Shown piece after piece: positions 7,737 through 17,658 of a stretch of DNA of 64,000 bases. The notes below the pieces were generated by a model. That model was not told the DNA's origin. It saw nothing but the letters and a program-made list of their open reading frames with translations, and ran no database searches. How positions within the stretch are numbered: position 1 is the stretch's first letter; each line of letters opens with the position of its first letter. The stretch covers positions 62,001 through 126,000 of the forward strand of contig NZ_BALE01000009.1 of the NCBI RefSeq assembly GCF_000963885.1, read 5' to 3'. The position numbers were made by a program, and so were the translations under genes. The DNA comes from Tanticharoenia sakaeratensis NBRC 103193. GTDB lineage: Bacteria; Pseudomonadota; Alphaproteobacteria; Acetobacterales; Acetobacteraceae.

Positions 7737-9035
7737 TCAGACCCGCTCGGCAAGCGGGATGAAGTCGCGCGGCGGAGCGCCGATATAGAGCTGGCGCGGA
7801 CGGCCGATGCGCTGGCCGTCTTCCCCGATCATTTCCCGCCACTGGCTGATCCAGCCAGCCGTTCGCGCGACAGCGAACAGAACCGTGAACATCGACGTCG
7901 GGATGCCAAGGGCCTTCAGGATCAGGCCTGAATAGAAATCGACGTTCGGGTAGAGCTTCCGGCTGACAAAATATTCGTCCTCGATGGCGATGCGCTCGAG
8001 TTCGACCGCCAGATCGAGCAGCGGATCACGGGCGAGGCCCAGCTCCGCCATCACTTCATGATATGTCGCCTGAAGAATCTTCGCGCGCGGATCGAAGTTC
8101 TTGTAGACGCGATGGCCAAATCCCATCAGGCGCACACCGCTGCCGCGACGCTTCACCTGCGCGATGAATTCCGGAATTTTGTCCTTCGTACCGATCTTCG
8201 CAAGCATGCCGAGCACGGCCTCGTTCGCGCCGCCATGGGCAGGCCCCCACAGCGCCGCAATGCCGGCCGAGATGCAGGCGAACGGGTTTGCACCGGTCGA
8301 GCCTGCAAGACGCACGGTCGAGGTCGACGCGTTCTGCTCATGGTCGGCGTGCAGGACGAGGATACGATCCAGCGCCCGGGCCAGAACCGGGTTGACCACG
8401 TATCGCTTGTTCGGCTGGGTGAACATCATGGCGAGGAAATTGCCCGCGTAGGTCCGCTCTTCGCTTGGATAGACGTACGGCTCGCCGATCGTATATTTGT
8501 AGGCCCATGCGGCAAGCGTCGGAAGCTTGGCGATCAGGCGACGCGCCGACAGATCGCGCGACGCCTCGTTCGAGATGTCGATTGCCTCGTGATAGAAGGC
8601 GGAGAGTGCGCCTACGGTTCCGCAGAGGATCGCCATCGGATGCGCATCGCGGCGGAAGCCGTTGAAGAAATTGCGAATCTGCTCGTGCAGCAGGGAATGT
8701 TCGGAAATGTCGTGCCGGAATGCCGCATATTCGGCTTCGGTCGGCAGCTCGCCGTAGAGAAGCAGATAAGCGACTTCGGGGAAGCTCGCCTGCAGCGCGA
8801 GTTGCTCGATCGGATAGCCGCGATGGAGCAGGATGCCCTGCTCGCCGTCGATATAGGTGATGGCGCTGCGGCAGGCGGCCGTTTCGCCGTAACCGGGATC
8901 GAAGGCAAGGACACCGGCATCGGCCGCCAGTCTGCGGATGTCCACGACATCCGGCCCGATCGTGCCCGACAGCACCGGCAGGTTCATGACCCGGCCATCC
9001 AGGGTGATTGTGGCGTGCCGTGCTGTTTCGTCCAT
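7737..9035 (-). CDS. gltA: Citrate synthase (type II)
   Basis: Condenses oxaloacetate and acetyl-CoA to citrate, entering the TCA cycle. The 432-residue protein carries the catalytic triad of the family: H267 in GPAHGGAN, H308 in [13 protein letters not shown] and D366 in NVDFYSG. The N-terminal beta-rich extension and the length match the hexameric, NADH-sensitive Gram-negative type. It is monocistronic, with 75 bases separating it from the next minus-strand gene. In acetic acid bacteria citrate synthase is linked to acetate resistance in several species; nothing in the local sequence addresses that here. Confidence 0.97.
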   Translation of the reverse strand: MDETARHATITLDGRVMNLPVLSGTIGPDVVDIRRLAADAGVLAFDPGYGETAACRSAITYIDGEQGILLHRGYPIEQLALQASFPEVAYLLLYGELPTEAEYAAFRHDISEHSLLHEQIRNFFNGFRRDAHPMAILCGTVGALSAFYHEAIDISNEASRDLSARRLIAKLPTLAAWAYKYTIGEPYVYPSEERTYAGNFLAMMFTQPNKRYVVNPVLARALDRILVLHADHEQNASTSTVRLAGSTGANPFACISAGIAALWGPAHGGANEAVLGMLAKIGTKDKIPEFIAQVKRRGSGVRLMGFGHRVYKNFDPRAKILQATYHEVMAELGLARDPLLDLAVELERIAIEDEYFVSRKLYPNVDFYSGLILKALGIPTSMFTVLFAVARTAGWISQWREMIGEDGQRIGRPRQLYIGAPPRDFIPLAERV

Positions 9036-9110
9036 GCCGATCGTTCCGTTCGTGTCGATAAACCTTGTCGAGACGCAATAAATGGCACGGGCCGGGTTGG
9101 CAAATAGCGC

Positions 9111-9650
9111 TTACGGCCGCAGCAGCCCTGTCAGGTCCGCACGCCCGGGCCGCAGATCGCCCCAGTCGCCCGTGATATCGAAAATCGCGAGGCTCGCGGG
9201 CGGGTATCCCTGCGTCAGGGACGCAAACTCCGGTGCGTCGATGGCATCCCCCGCCAGCTTGAGCACGAGATGATAAAGGCCGGGGTTATGCCCGACCACC
9301 ATCAGGGAGGCATCCGCTCCTGTCTCGCGAATGACATCGAGGATCGTTTCGCAATCCGCGTTGTAGAGCGCGGGGTCGGTCGTGATGGCAGGGCGCGGCC
9401 CGTCTGCCGCCAACACATCTGCAACCCGCTCCGCCGTCTGGCATGTCCGACGCGCGGGGCTGGCCAGAATTTCCAGCGTCGACAAGTCCGTCATGCGCGA
9501 GAGATGCGCCGCGATCCTGCTTGCCTCCGCCTCGCCGGACGACGTCAGCACCCGGGCGAGATCGGCATCATCGCCCATCTCGCGCGCCGGGCCGGTCGTG
9601 GCATGGCGCAGCAGGAAGAGACGGCGGCCTTCCGCGTCGCGCTCGTTCAT
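9111..9650 (-). CDS. SixA-like histidine phosphatase family protein
   Basis: A 179-residue member of the histidine phosphatase superfamily. The catalytic phospho-acceptor histidine is in LFLLRHATT (H16), and the second histidine is in VVGHNPGL. This short architecture fits SixA and related small phosphatases, which act on phosphohistidine or small phosphoesters; the substrate is not visible. The ATG overlaps the stop of the chorismate mutase gene (ATGA), so the two are translationally coupled. It has no signal peptide. Confidence 0.83.
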   Translation of the reverse strand: MNERDAEGRRLFLLRHATTGPAREMGDDADLARVLTSSGEAEASRIAAHLSRMTDLSTLEILASPARRTCQTAERVADVLAADGPRPAITTDPALYNADCETILDVIRETGADASLMVVGHNPGLYHLVLKLAGDAIDAPEFASLTQGYPPASLAIFDITGDWGDLRPGRADLTGLLRP

Positions 9651-9955
9651 GCAGCGGCGTCCCGCGCGATCGCCTCATGATGCCGGATGACCTCGCGGAT
9701 GATGAAGGAGAGGAACTTCTCCGCAAAATCCGGGTCCAGATGGGCATCCTCTGCGAGTTTCCGCAGGCGTGTGATCTGGTGCTGTTCGCGTGCCGGGTCG
9801 GCAGGCGGCATCTGGGCGGTGGCCTTCAGGCGGCCGACGGCCTTGGTCTGGCGAAAGCGTTCGGCCAGCATATGGACCAGCGCCGCATCGATGTTGTCGA
9901 TGCTCTGGCGCAGCGTCTCCAGCTCGGCGCGGGCGTCTTCTGGTGTCACGGACAT
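9647..9955 (-). CDS. Chorismate mutase, AroQ class
   Basis: A 102-residue, all-helical, monofunctional chorismate mutase that makes prephenate for phenylalanine and tyrosine. The N-terminal pattern LRQSIDNIDAALVHMLAER with the active-site arginine pair, the lysine in AVGRLKA and the C-terminal helix with IIREVIRHHE fit the AroQ family. There is no fused prephenate dehydratase or dehydrogenase. It is 26 bases downstream of a metallophosphatase gene and overlaps the SixA-like gene by four bases, so the three form a probable operon. Confidence 0.88.
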   Translation of the reverse strand: MSVTPEDARAELETLRQSIDNIDAALVHMLAERFRQTKAVGRLKATAQMPPADPAREQHQITRLRKLAEDAHLDPDFAEKFLSFIIREVIRHHEAIARDAAA

Positions 9956-9981
9956 GGAGCGGTTTCGGATCCCTTGCAGTT

Positions 9982-10659
9982 CTAGAACTCGTCGAGGTCG
10001 ATCCAGGCCAGATGGCCGCCCTTGCCGGCGCCGAGATCCGTGAAGATTGCGCGCCCGCCACGGCGACCGGTCCTGACCCAGGGTCTGCCGTCGGTGGAAC
10101 GACGATCATGGCCGCAATAGACCGTGTGTCCACCAGGAATATGATCGATCCAGCTCAGACGCCGCTCCGGATAGCCGTCCGGCTGCATCCGGCCCGTCGT
10201 TTCGCCGAACAGGGCGCGTGAGAGCAGGGGAGTGACCTCGCCCAGGACCGGCGGCGGTGGCTCATGCAGCATGCGCGTGTGAAAGCCGCCGTGCAGCAGC
10301 GTGATGCGGCCGAAATGCAGCCACGCCGGGGCCTGCGCGATGGCAGCCAGCGCACGTTCTCCAAGGTCTTCGTCCGGCGCCCGGGCGATCTGGCGCAACG
10401 TGTCTTCCAGGGCGCGATCGCGGCGGAGCTTGCGCCCCTCCAGCGCCCGGCCGAGCTTGCGGTCATGGTTTCCCGCGACGAACAGGCCACGGCCTTCCTC
10501 GATCATGTCGAGCATCAGCCGCAGCGCACCCGCACTGTCTGGTCCATGATCGACCAGATCGCCGAGCTGAATGACGAAGCGGTTCGTATGGGCGGCATGC
10601 TCGAAGGCATGAATATCGCCATGCACGTCGCCCACGATCCGCAGGCCGCGTTCCCGCAC
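9982..10659 (-). CDS. Calcineurin-like metallophosphoesterase
   Basis: A 225-residue PPP-type metallophosphatase. All metal-binding blocks are present in order: GDVHG, GDLVDHG, GNHD, LLHGGF and CGHD. This set is seen in bacterial diadenosine tetraphosphatase-like and PrpE-like enzymes as well as protein phosphatases, so the substrate is undetermined. The start is a GTG and no in-frame ATG lies nearby upstream. It is the first gene of a probable three-gene unit with chorismate mutase and the SixA-like phosphatase. Confidence 0.83.
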   Translation of the reverse strand: MRERGLRIVGDVHGDIHAFEHAAHTNRFVIQLGDLVDHGPDSAGALRLMLDMIEEGRGLFVAGNHDRKLGRALEGRKLRRDRALEDTLRQIARAPDEDLGERALAAIAQAPAWLHFGRITLLHGGFHTRMLHEPPPPVLGEVTPLLSRALFGETTGRMQPDGYPERRLSWIDHIPGGHTVYCGHDRRSTDGRPWVRTGRRGGRAIFTDLGAGKGGHLAWIDLDEF

Positions 10660-10836
10660 GACCGTGCCCAGAGCCGTCTGGGAGGACGGCTGGGGCGTCG
10701 ATGCGACAGACGGGAGCGGAAACTCGGAAATGGTCGGTCTCGCGTTTGCAGAATTGAAAGGGTCAGGCCGGACACCGGGTAACGCGCGCGCCGCCCGAAA
10801 GTGTCATGCCATTACCGCATCAATATACCCGAAGAG

Positions 10837-10849
10837 CCCGACCATCGGG
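10837..10849 (-). terminator. Short hairpin downstream of smc
   Basis: A 5-bp stem (CCCGA/TCGGG) with a 3-base loop, followed on the minus strand by CTCTT, seven bases beyond the smc stop. It is a weak terminator candidate. Confidence 0.35.
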
Positions 10850-10855
10850 TTAATA

Positions 10856-13800
10856 TCATGCAGGGGCGACCATCTCGACCGCGCGCGACAGATCGACCGA
10901 CAGCACCCGGCTGACGCCGCGCTCCTGCATCGTGACGCCGTAGAGCCGATCCATGTGCGCCATTGTCGTCTGATGATGGGTCACCACGAGAAAGCGCGTG
11001 CCGCATTGCGCCGCCATGTCGGCCAGCAGCGCACAGAAGCGCTCCACATTGGCATCATCAAGCGGCGCATCGACCTCGTCCAGCACGCAGATCGGCGCCG
11101 GATTGCACAGATGGGTCGCAAAGATCAGCGACAGTGCGGTCAGCGCCTGTTCCCCGCCCGACAGAAGAGACAGTGCGGACAGGCGCTTGCCGGGCGGCTG
11201 GGCATAGATCTCAAGCCCTGCCTCAAGGGGATCGTCGCTCCCGATCAGGGCCAGATGCGCGCGACCGCCGCCGAACATGCGCGAGAACAGCGTCTGGAAA
11301 TGCTTGTCGACTTCGGCAAAGACCGCCGACAGGCGCGCACGGCCCTCCTTGTTCAGCGACCCGATCGATCCGCGCAGGCGTTCGATGGCTTCGGTCAGCT
11401 CGCCACACTCGCGCGTCAGCGTCTCAAGCTGCTCCCGGGCCGCATCGAACTCGAGATCGGCGCGCAGATTGACCGGGCCGAGATCGTCGCGCTCGCGCAG
11501 CAGGCGGGCGATCTTGCGCTTGAGGCTGGTTTCCGTCTGGTCCGACAAATCTTCGGGCGTGATGGCGGGAGGAGGCCGGTCCGGCTCGTCGCCAAGGAGC
11601 CGCGCCAGTGCCTCGCCAGCCTGTGTCGCACGCTCGGCACTGGCGGTGAGCTCCGCGCGGGCGCGGGCAAGGCCGGCATCAGCCTCGCGTCGTGCTACGG
11701 CCGCTTCGCTCTGGGCGCGCACACACGCCTCAGCGTGCCTGTCGGCCGCGCGCCAGACATCTTCCGCCTCGGCACAGGCCCGCGCGCGCGCCGCGTGGTC
11801 TGCCGAGAGGGACGCCGGATTGTGGGTCGCGGCTTCGGCCTCGGCGCGCAAGGCCGATACGCGCGCCTCGAGCGTCGCCTTGTCGGCGGCCAACTGAGCC
11901 AAGCGCGGACCGAGATCGTCGATCCGCCGGGTCAGGGCCTCGAGCGCCGCATCGGTCTGTGCCTGTTCGGCAGAGACCGTCGCCAGTTCGGCGCGCAGCG
12001 CATTTTCATCGACGCGTGCCGCATCGGCTGCCGCCCGTGCGTCCTGCCATGCGGCATGGGCCACATCGGGGTCTTCAAGCTGTGTTGCGGCCGCCAGCAG
12101 TGCTGCGTGTGCGTCCCGCGCCGCCGCAAGACTCGTCCGCAGGGCTTCGAGGCGCGGCGACAGGGCCGAGATACGACTGCCACCCGCAATGGCACGTTCG
12201 GAAACGTCCCGCCTGATGGCTTCGGCCTGCGCCGTGACATTGCGCGCACGCGCCTCGTCGGTCGCGGCCGTGTCGCGCAGACAGGTCGCATCGGTCAGAG
12301 CGGCCGTGGCAGCCGCATCGGCGGCGGCAGTCGTGGCGGGATCGGCCGCGTTTGCGCGCGCGTCAGCCAGCGCCGCAAGCCTGCTTTGCGTCTCGGCCAG
12401 TGCCGCACGCGCATTCTCGAGCGCGGGTTCGCGCAAGCCCAGTGTCCCGCGTGCACTACGCTCTGCGGCCAGAGAATCCTCGCGGGCAGCACGCGCGGAA
12501 TCGAGCTGGGCCCGGGCGGCTTCCCGCACGCGTCGCGCATCGGACAAGGCTGCCCCTGCCGCGTTCTGCTCTGCCTGAACGCGGGCTGCTCGTGTTTCGA
12601 GGTCTCGATGGTCGGCGACGGAATCGACCGCAGCCTTTGCCTGCTGGAGCGTGGCATCCGCTGATGCTTCGCGTGCGAGAGCCTGTTCATGCTGCGACTG
12701 CGCCGTCTCGAGACGCGCCCGGGCCGAATCGGCTGCGATCCGCAATTGTGCTGCGGCTGATCGGGCATCGGAAGCTGCCCGTTCTTCAGTCTGCCTGCGC
12801 GTGCGGGCATCGCGCAGGCTCGTATCCTCGGCCGCAAACGCCGTGCGTGCGGCGTTCAAGGCCGTCTCGATCGCCCCGGTCTGCGTCTCGACCTCGGCTA
12901 TTTCGCGCGCGCAGGCCGCCAGTTGCGCCTGCTGAGCCAGGCGGCGGGCCGCCGGGCTCGGTGCACCGGCGCGCGCCGCCAGGCCGTCGGCGCGCCACAA
13001 TGCCCCCTCGGCGGTGATCAGGGTCTGGCCGGCCTGCAGCGCCGCATGAAGGCGGGCTCCGGTCGCAGCGTCCGGCACAAGTCCGATCGCACCGAGCGCG
13101 CGTTCCAGCCCGGCGGGTGGCGCGACCAATGAGGCCAACGGGACCGCACCGTCCGGCAGTGCCTGCCCGGCTACGGGCGGCAGTGCGACCCAACGCCGTG
13201 CCGCATCCGCGGATTCGCCGGGCAGGGTGGCGTCCAGCCCGTCGCCCAGGGCAGCGGCGACACCCGCGATCAGCGCCTCGGGCACATCCAGCGCCTCGGC
13301 GGCCGTCCGGCCTGTCGCACCTGCCTCGGCCGGTGCGCTGGCGGCAAGCGTTGCGATCAGGCCCTCATGCTGGGCACGCAGGCGCACAAGCGCCGAATCG
13401 TGGGCGCGGGCGGCGTCTTCGGCTTTCGAGAGGACCTTGCGCAGCGAAACCAGCCGCACTTCCGCGGCCTCGATCTCCGAGATCGTGTTGCCGAAGGCTC
13501 GTTCAGTCTGCGTCTGTGCCGCTTCGGCCTCTGCCAGACGCTCGGGATCGGGCTGCGCGCTCCTGGCGTTCTCCAACGCCGTCCCGGCTGCGCATGCCTG
13601 ACCCGATGCTGCCTCTGCGGCCTTTTCGGCGGCGGCCAGCGCTTCTCGGGCGAGCTTCTGTCGCGCCTGGGCATCACGTGCCGCAGACTCGGCCTCGAGA
13701 CGCGCCTGGGTCGCGGCGGACAGGGCTTCTGCTGCCGCGTCCTCATTCCTCTGGGCGGTGGCGAGTGCTTCTGTCGCCTGTTCGAACGCGACGGTGTGGG

Positions 13801-15397
13801 CGGCGAGTGCCGTGTCGTCGGGACGGCTCTTGCGCGCGGCTGCGATCGCCGCTTCATGCTGCGTGATCTGCTCTCGCAGCGCACGGTCCTGTTGCGAAAG
13901 GCGTGCGTCTTCTGCCGCTAGCGTGTCGGCATGCGTGCGGGCCGCTTCATGCGCGCGCTTGGCCCGCTCTGCCGCGAGACGCGCGTCGACCAGTCCGGCT
14001 TCGGCGTCCTCGCGGGCGGTTCGGGCCGTTGCCAGCGCGCTCACTGCGTTTTCGTAGGCCGAGTCTGCTGCGGCGACGGACGCGGCATCCGGTGTATCGC
14101 GCGTCAGTGTTTCAAGCTCGTCTTCGAGCTGGGCAACCTCGGCCGTGCGGGCCGCCAGCGTTTCCTGAGCTTCACGAAGCAGAGCCTCATGCCGGTCGCG
14201 CGCATCCGTCGCCTGCCGGGCTGCAACACCCTGGGCTTCGGCTGCGCGCGCCTGCGTCTCGGCTGTGGCGGCCGCGCGTTCCAGCGCGGTCCGGAGTGAC
14301 GCCATGGCCTCCGGCAGTGCCTTGTGCCGGAGTATCGCGGCGTCCCGGTCCGCTTCAAGGCGCGCGCGTTCCGCTGCCATCTCGTCGTGACGTCGCGTCG
14401 CGCCGGCAAGGTCTGCGGCGCCGGTTTCCGCCCGTTCCCGCGCCCCTTGCGCATCGGCCTCGGCGCGGGCAATCGCCTCGAGCGCCGTCTCGGCCTGGAC
14501 ACGCAGCCGTTCCAGTGCTGCCCGCGTCGTGTCCGCAGCCTCCCGGGCGGGGCCGACCGCGCGCGTTGCCTCATGATCGGCGATCGTGGCCCGCTCGGCT
14601 TCGGTTTCGGCAGTGGAAAGGGCGGTTTTCGCGCGCGCCAGAGCATCGGTTGCCCGCTCGGCATCACGAATGGCACGGGCGTGGACCAGGGCCTCGAGGT
14701 TCGCCTCGGCTTCGCGGAGGGCTGCGGCAATCGTGCGATAACGCTGGGCCTGCCCGGACTGGGCGGACAGACTTTCGGCGCTGCGTTCCAGGATCGTGCG
14801 CTGGTCTTCGGCGCGGGCCAGATTGGTTTCGGTCTGGCGCAGCTTGAGCTCGGCATCATGCCGCCTGACATGCAGCCCGGTGATGCCGGCCGCCTCTTCC
14901 AGCGTGGCCCTGCGATCTTCCGGCTTGGCCGCGATCAGCTGCCCCACGCGGTTCTGGCTGACCATAGCCGAACTGCGGGCGCCGGACGACAGGTCGGCGA
15001 ACAGGGTCTGCACGTCACGCGCACGCACGGCACGGCCATTGATACGATAGTCCGAACCGCTGCCACGTTCGGCGCGACGGGCGATCTGCAGCTCCGGTTC
15101 GGCCTCGAACGGCGCCGGACCGAGGCCTGCGGCTTCCTCGACCGAGAGCGTGACTTCGGCGAGATTACGGGCCGGGCGGGTGCCCGTGCCTGCAAAGATC
15201 AGGTCGTCCATCTCGCCGCCACGCAAGGCACGGGCCGAGCTTTCGCCCATGGCCCAGCGCAGCGCCTCGACCACGTTGGACTTGCCGCAGCCGTTCGGTC
15301 CGATGACGCCGGTCAGGCCGGGGCGGACCTCGATGGTCGCGGGATCGGCAAAGCTCTTGAACCCCGCGATTCGGAGGCGGGCGATATGGGCAGCCAT
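10856..15397 (-). CDS. smc: Chromosome segregation protein SMC
   Basis: The condensin ATPase that folds and segregates the chromosome. The N-terminal head has the Walker A motif GPNGCGKS at residues 33-40. The C-terminal head has the ABC signature LSLLSGGEQ and Walker B CVLDEVDAPLDD, followed by the D-loop. Between them lie two very long Ala/Arg/Glu-rich coiled coils around a hinge near the middle, recognisable where the heptad pattern breaks into GDGLDATLPGES and the following globular stretch. At 1513 residues it is about 300 residues longer than Bacillus or Caulobacter SMC, so the arms are predicted to be longer. The partners scpA/scpB are not in the window. It lies 34 bases downstream of the dsbA-like gene. 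Confidence 0.95.
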   Translation of the reverse strand: MAAHIARLRIAGFKSFADPATIEVRPGLTGVIGPNGCGKSNVVEALRWAMGESSARALRGGEMDDLIFAGTGTRPARNLAEVTLSVEEAAGLGPAPFEAEPELQIARRAERGSGSDYRINGRAVRARDVQTLFADLSSGARSSAMVSQNRVGQLIAAKPEDRRATLEEAAGITGLHVRRHDAELKLRQTETNLARAEDQRTILERSAESLSAQSGQAQRYRTIAAALREAEANLEALVHARAIRDAERATDALARAKTALSTAETEAERATIADHEATRAVGPAREAADTTRAALERLRVQAETALEAIARAEADAQGARERAETGAADLAGATRRHDEMAAERARLEADRDAAILRHKALPEAMASLRTALERAAATAETQARAAEAQGVAARQATDARDRHEALLREAQETLAARTAEVAQLEDELETLTRDTPDAASVAAADSAYENAVSALATARTAREDAEAGLVDARLAAERAKRAHEAARTHADTLAAEDARLSQQDRALREQITQHEAAIAAARKSRPDDTALAAHTVAFEQATEALATAQRNEDAAAEALSAATQARLEAESAARDAQARQKLAREALAAAEKAAEAASGQACAAGTALENARSAQPDPERLAEAEAAQTQTERAFGNTISEIEAAEVRLVSLRKVLSKAEDAARAHDSALVRLRAQHEGLIATLAASAPAEAGATGRTAAEALDVPEALIAGVAAALGDGLDATLPGESADAARRWVALPPVAGQALPDGAVPLASLVAPPAGLERALGAIGLVPDAATGARLHAALQAGQTLITAEGALWRADGLAARAGAPSPAARRLAQQAQLAACAREIAEVETQTGAIETALNAARTAFAAEDTSLRDARTRRQTEERAASDARSAAAQLRIAADSARARLETAQSQHEQALAREASADATLQQAKAAVDSVADHRDLETRAARVQAEQNAAGAALSDARRVREAARAQLDSARAAREDSLAAERSARGTLGLREPALENARAALAETQSRLAALADARANAADPATTAAADAAATAALTDATCLRDTAATDEARARNVTAQAEAIRRDVSERAIAGGSRISALSPRLEALRTSLAAARDAHAALLAAATQLEDPDVAHAAWQDARAAADAARVDENALRAELATVSAEQAQTDAALEALTRRIDDLGPRLAQLAADKATLEARVSALRAEAEAATHNPASLSADHAARARACAEAEDVWRAADRHAEACVRAQSEAAVARREADAGLARARAELTASAERATQAGEALARLLGDEPDRPPPAITPEDLSDQTETSLKRKIARLLRERDDLGPVNLRADLEFDAAREQLETLTRECGELTEAIERLRGSIGSLNKEGRARLSAVFAEVDKHFQTLFSRMFGGGRAHLALIGSDDPLEAGLEIYAQPPGKRLSALSLLSGGEQALTALSLIFATHLCNPAPICVLDEVDAPLDDANVERFCALLADMAAQCGTRFLVVTHHQTTMAHMDRLYGVTMQERGVSRVLSVDLSRAVEMVAPA

Positions 15398-15431
15398 GAA
15401 ACCGGGTCAGGATCAGCGAAGATGCGACGCT

Positions 15432-16055
15432 TCAGGATGCGGTGCTGAGGATCTGCTGGAAGTGCTCGAACGTTTCCGGATCATTCGGATATGACGTGTT
15501 GCCGAAGCGGAAGAACGGCGTGCCCTCGATCTTGTATTGCTGCTGGGCCGCATCTTCGGACGCCTGCAATGCCTGCAGGTAGGTCTGGTCGTTGATCACG
15601 CTGTGGAACTGGTCGGCCGACATGCCGGCGAGGGCCGCGCGCTGCTGCAGCGGCGCCAGCGGATCGCCGCCCTGGTCCTGCTGCTGGAACGCCCAGGCCT
15701 CCTGGCTCGAGAACAGGGACATGATGAACGGCTCGTACCGATCAACGGGCAGGGCGCGCGCGACCATCGCTGCGTAGAACGACAGCTTGTAAAGCGGGAA
15801 ATCGTTGAACTGGTAACGGATCTTGCCCGTCTCCACGAGCTTCGACCGGACTTCCGGAAATACGTTCAGTGCGAAATGCGCGCAGTGCGGGCAATCGAGC
15901 GAGAACCATTCCTGCACGAGGATCTTGGCATCCGGATTGCCGATGATGCGCGGTGCCAGACGCGGATCCGCCGCTGCCCGTGCCATGCGGGGAACGAATG
16001 CGGTCGCGGCCAGGGCCGGGGTCGCGGCGAGGAGGACGCGGCGGCTGAGGGTCAT
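15432..16055 (-). CDS. DsbA-family periplasmic thiol-disulfide oxidoreductase, Tat-type signal
   Basis: A 207-residue thioredoxin-fold protein with the active site C55-P-H-C58, typical of DsbA-type oxidases, in [10 protein letters not shown]. The N-terminus begins [11 protein letters not shown] and runs into a hydrophobic stretch ending in ARA, so it resembles a twin-arginine signal with a likely cut before ADPRL. The start was set at the ATG at 16055, with GGAG six bases upstream; the frame is open 54 codons further but that part overlaps a terminator. It is predicted to introduce or shuffle disulfides in the periplasm. The dsbA-smc adjacency is common in related alphaproteobacteria. The cis-proline loop is in EGTPFFRF. 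Confidence 0.87.
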   Translation of the reverse strand: MTLSRRVLLAATPALAATAFVPRMARAAADPRLAPRIIGNPDAKILVQEWFSLDCPHCAHFALNVFPEVRSKLVETGKIRYQFNDFPLYKLSFYAAMVARALPVDRYEPFIMSLFSSQEAWAFQQQDQGGDPLAPLQQRAALAGMSADQFHSVINDQTYLQALQASEDAAQQQYKIEGTPFFRFGNTSYPNDPETFEHFQQILSTAS

Positions 16056-16135
16056 CGAAATCTCCGGATCGGATTGAGGCACTGCAGCGCGCATGATGCC
16101 GCAGGCCCCTGTCGCGTCAAGCGTGCCGCGCGTCA

Positions 16136-16159
16136 AGGGGCCGCGGCACGCAGGCCCCT
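16136..16159 (-). terminator. Terminator of the miaB-phoH-ybeY-corC operon
   Basis: A 7-bp perfect stem (AGGGGCC / GGCCCCT) with a 10-base loop lies ten bases after the corC stop. It is followed on the minus strand by TTGAC. It separates corC from the dsbA-like gene. Confidence 0.55.
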
Positions 16160-16168
16160 GATTGTCCC

Positions 16169-17092
16169 TCAGCTTTCGTCCTCGTGGCCGCGCTCCGGCA
16201 GGGGCTGGTTTTCCCATCCCTCGGGCACCCGCATGCGCAGGGCGCGGATATGGCGCGCGTCCGCATCGATGACGCGGAAGACAAGGCCGCTTTCGTGCGT
16301 CAGCACCTCGTCCCGCGCTGGCACATGGCCCGCCAGACGGAACACGAGCCCGCCGACCGTCTCGATTTCCGCCTCACGCTCGATCGGCGTGAGGACCGCG
16401 CCGAGACGCTGCTCGAGCTCCTCGACCGGCAGGCGCGCATCCACATCGAACGTGCCGTCCGGACGCTCGGTCAGCATGTTGCCCACCGGCTCGTCGTGCT
16501 CGTCCGAAATATCGCCCACGATCGTCTCGATGAGGTCCTCGATCGTGACCAGGCCATCGATGCCGCCATACTCGTCGATCACCAGCGCCATGTGCATCCG
16601 GCGCTGACGCATCTGCAGCATCAGGTCCAGAACCTGCATCTGGGGCGCGATCATCAGCGGCTGCCGTAGCAGCTTCGAGATGTCGAACTGGTCCTCGTGG
16701 CCGACATAGGCGAGCAGATCCTTCACGTGGATCATTCCCGCGATATCGTCGAGCTGCTCGCGATAGACCGGCATGCGCGAGTGGTTCTCGCGCCGCATGA
16801 TGTCCAGCGCCTCCGTCAGCGTCACCGCTGCCGGCATGGCGATGATATCCGCGCGCGGCACCATCACGTCATCCGCCGTGATCTCGCGGAGACGCAGCAC
16901 ATTGGTCAGGAGGGCCCGTTCCTGTCGGTCGAGTTCCGGCGGAATGGAGGGATCCTCACCCGGCTCGGATGCCTCGTGGACGAGGGCCGCGATCGAGCGT
17001 CTGAGGTCGAGCTCGCGCCGGCCGATGCCGAGGAACGACAGGATGCCCTTGGAGCGGGCACGGCCCGATTCGGTATTGTCGCTCTCGCTCAC
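16169..17092 (-). CDS. corC: CorC/TlyC-type CBS-domain protein
   Basis: A 307-residue soluble CorC-like protein with two CBS domains (about residues 75-195: MVPRADI..., SRMPVYRE..., [18 protein letters not shown]) and a C-terminal CorC_HlyC domain ([22 protein letters not shown]). It has no membrane domain. The family is linked to Mg2+/Co2+ efflux and to membrane or ribosome physiology; the direct activity is not settled. The start is a GTG overlapping the ybeY stop (GTGA), indicating coupled translation in the conserved operon miaB-phoH-ybeY-corC. Confidence 0.9.
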   Translation of the reverse strand: MSESDNTESGRARSKGILSFLGIGRRELDLRRSIAALVHEASEPGEDPSIPPELDRQERALLTNVLRLREITADDVMVPRADIIAMPAAVTLTEALDIMRRENHSRMPVYREQLDDIAGMIHVKDLLAYVGHEDQFDISKLLRQPLMIAPQMQVLDLMLQMRQRRMHMALVIDEYGGIDGLVTIEDLIETIVGDISDEHDEPVGNMLTERPDGTFDVDARLPVEELEQRLGAVLTPIEREAEIETVGGLVFRLAGHVPARDEVLTHESGLVFRVIDADARHIRALRMRVPEGWENQPLPERGHEDES

Positions 17093-17658
17093 GACCGGGC
17101 CTCCCGCACTGCCCAGGGATTCGGCACGCCGAGACGACTGAGAAGGCGTGCCTCGTGCATCTCCATCCGCCGTGCCTCGCCAGCTTCATGATGATCGTGG
17201 CCAGCCAGATGCAAGGCCCCGTGGACGAGCAGATGCAAAAGATGGTTCGCAACCGGCCGCGACGCGGCCTGCGCCTCTCGCCGGACGGTCTCGAAACCGA
17301 ACACGATATCGCCCGGCAGACCCTGTCCGGCCTCGAAGGTCAGAACATTCGTCGGCTTGTTGCGACCACGGAAATCGTGATTGAGGCGCCGTACTGCCCG
17401 ATCCGAGGACAGCAGGACATTCGGATACGCGAGCCCGAGCGCGTCACACGCCATGTCGCGCGCACGCTGCAGCCGGCGTTCGAGCCCCGGCACGGCAGCG
17501 CGCCAACGCGCGTCCTCGATCAGGATGTCGCCTGAAAAGGCGCCCGGCCCGAGAGGGTCTTCAGGGTCCGCCAGGCACACAGGCGGATGCATTCCCTCCA
17601 CGACGGGAGGGAGATGCGGATTCTGCGGCGTAAGCCGCGTGCTACTTCGAGGTTCCAT
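17089..17658 (-). CDS. ybeY: Endoribonuclease YbeY (16S rRNA maturation)
   Basis: A single-strand RNase needed for 16S rRNA 3' end processing and ribosome quality control. The zinc-binding signature HGALHLAGHDH is intact, as is the substrate-binding block SSDRAVRRLNHDFRGRNKPTNVLTF. I start it at an ATG inside the last codons of phoH (17-base overlap), which gives 189 residues; the frame is open another 21 codons upstream. The N-terminal 40 residues are not conserved-looking. It overlaps corC by four bases. Confidence 0.92.
   Translation of the reverse strand: MEPRSSTRLTPQNPHLPPVVEGMHPPVCLADPEDPLGPGAFSGDILIEDARWRAAVPGLERRLQRARDMACDALGLAYPNVLLSSDRAVRRLNHDFRGRNKPTNVLTFEAGQGLPGDIVFGFETVRREAQAASRPVANHLLHLLVHGALHLAGHDHHEAGEARRMEMHEARLLSRLGVPNPWAVREARS

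Noticed and set aside
10664-12664. A 666-codon open frame antisense to smc, and similar long antisense frames at 25247-26926, 43518-45338, 50225-52012 and 58756-60417
   Set aside because: High GC content keeps the complementary frame open. The translations are Arg/Gly-rich, lack family motifs, and lie exactly opposite well-supported genes.
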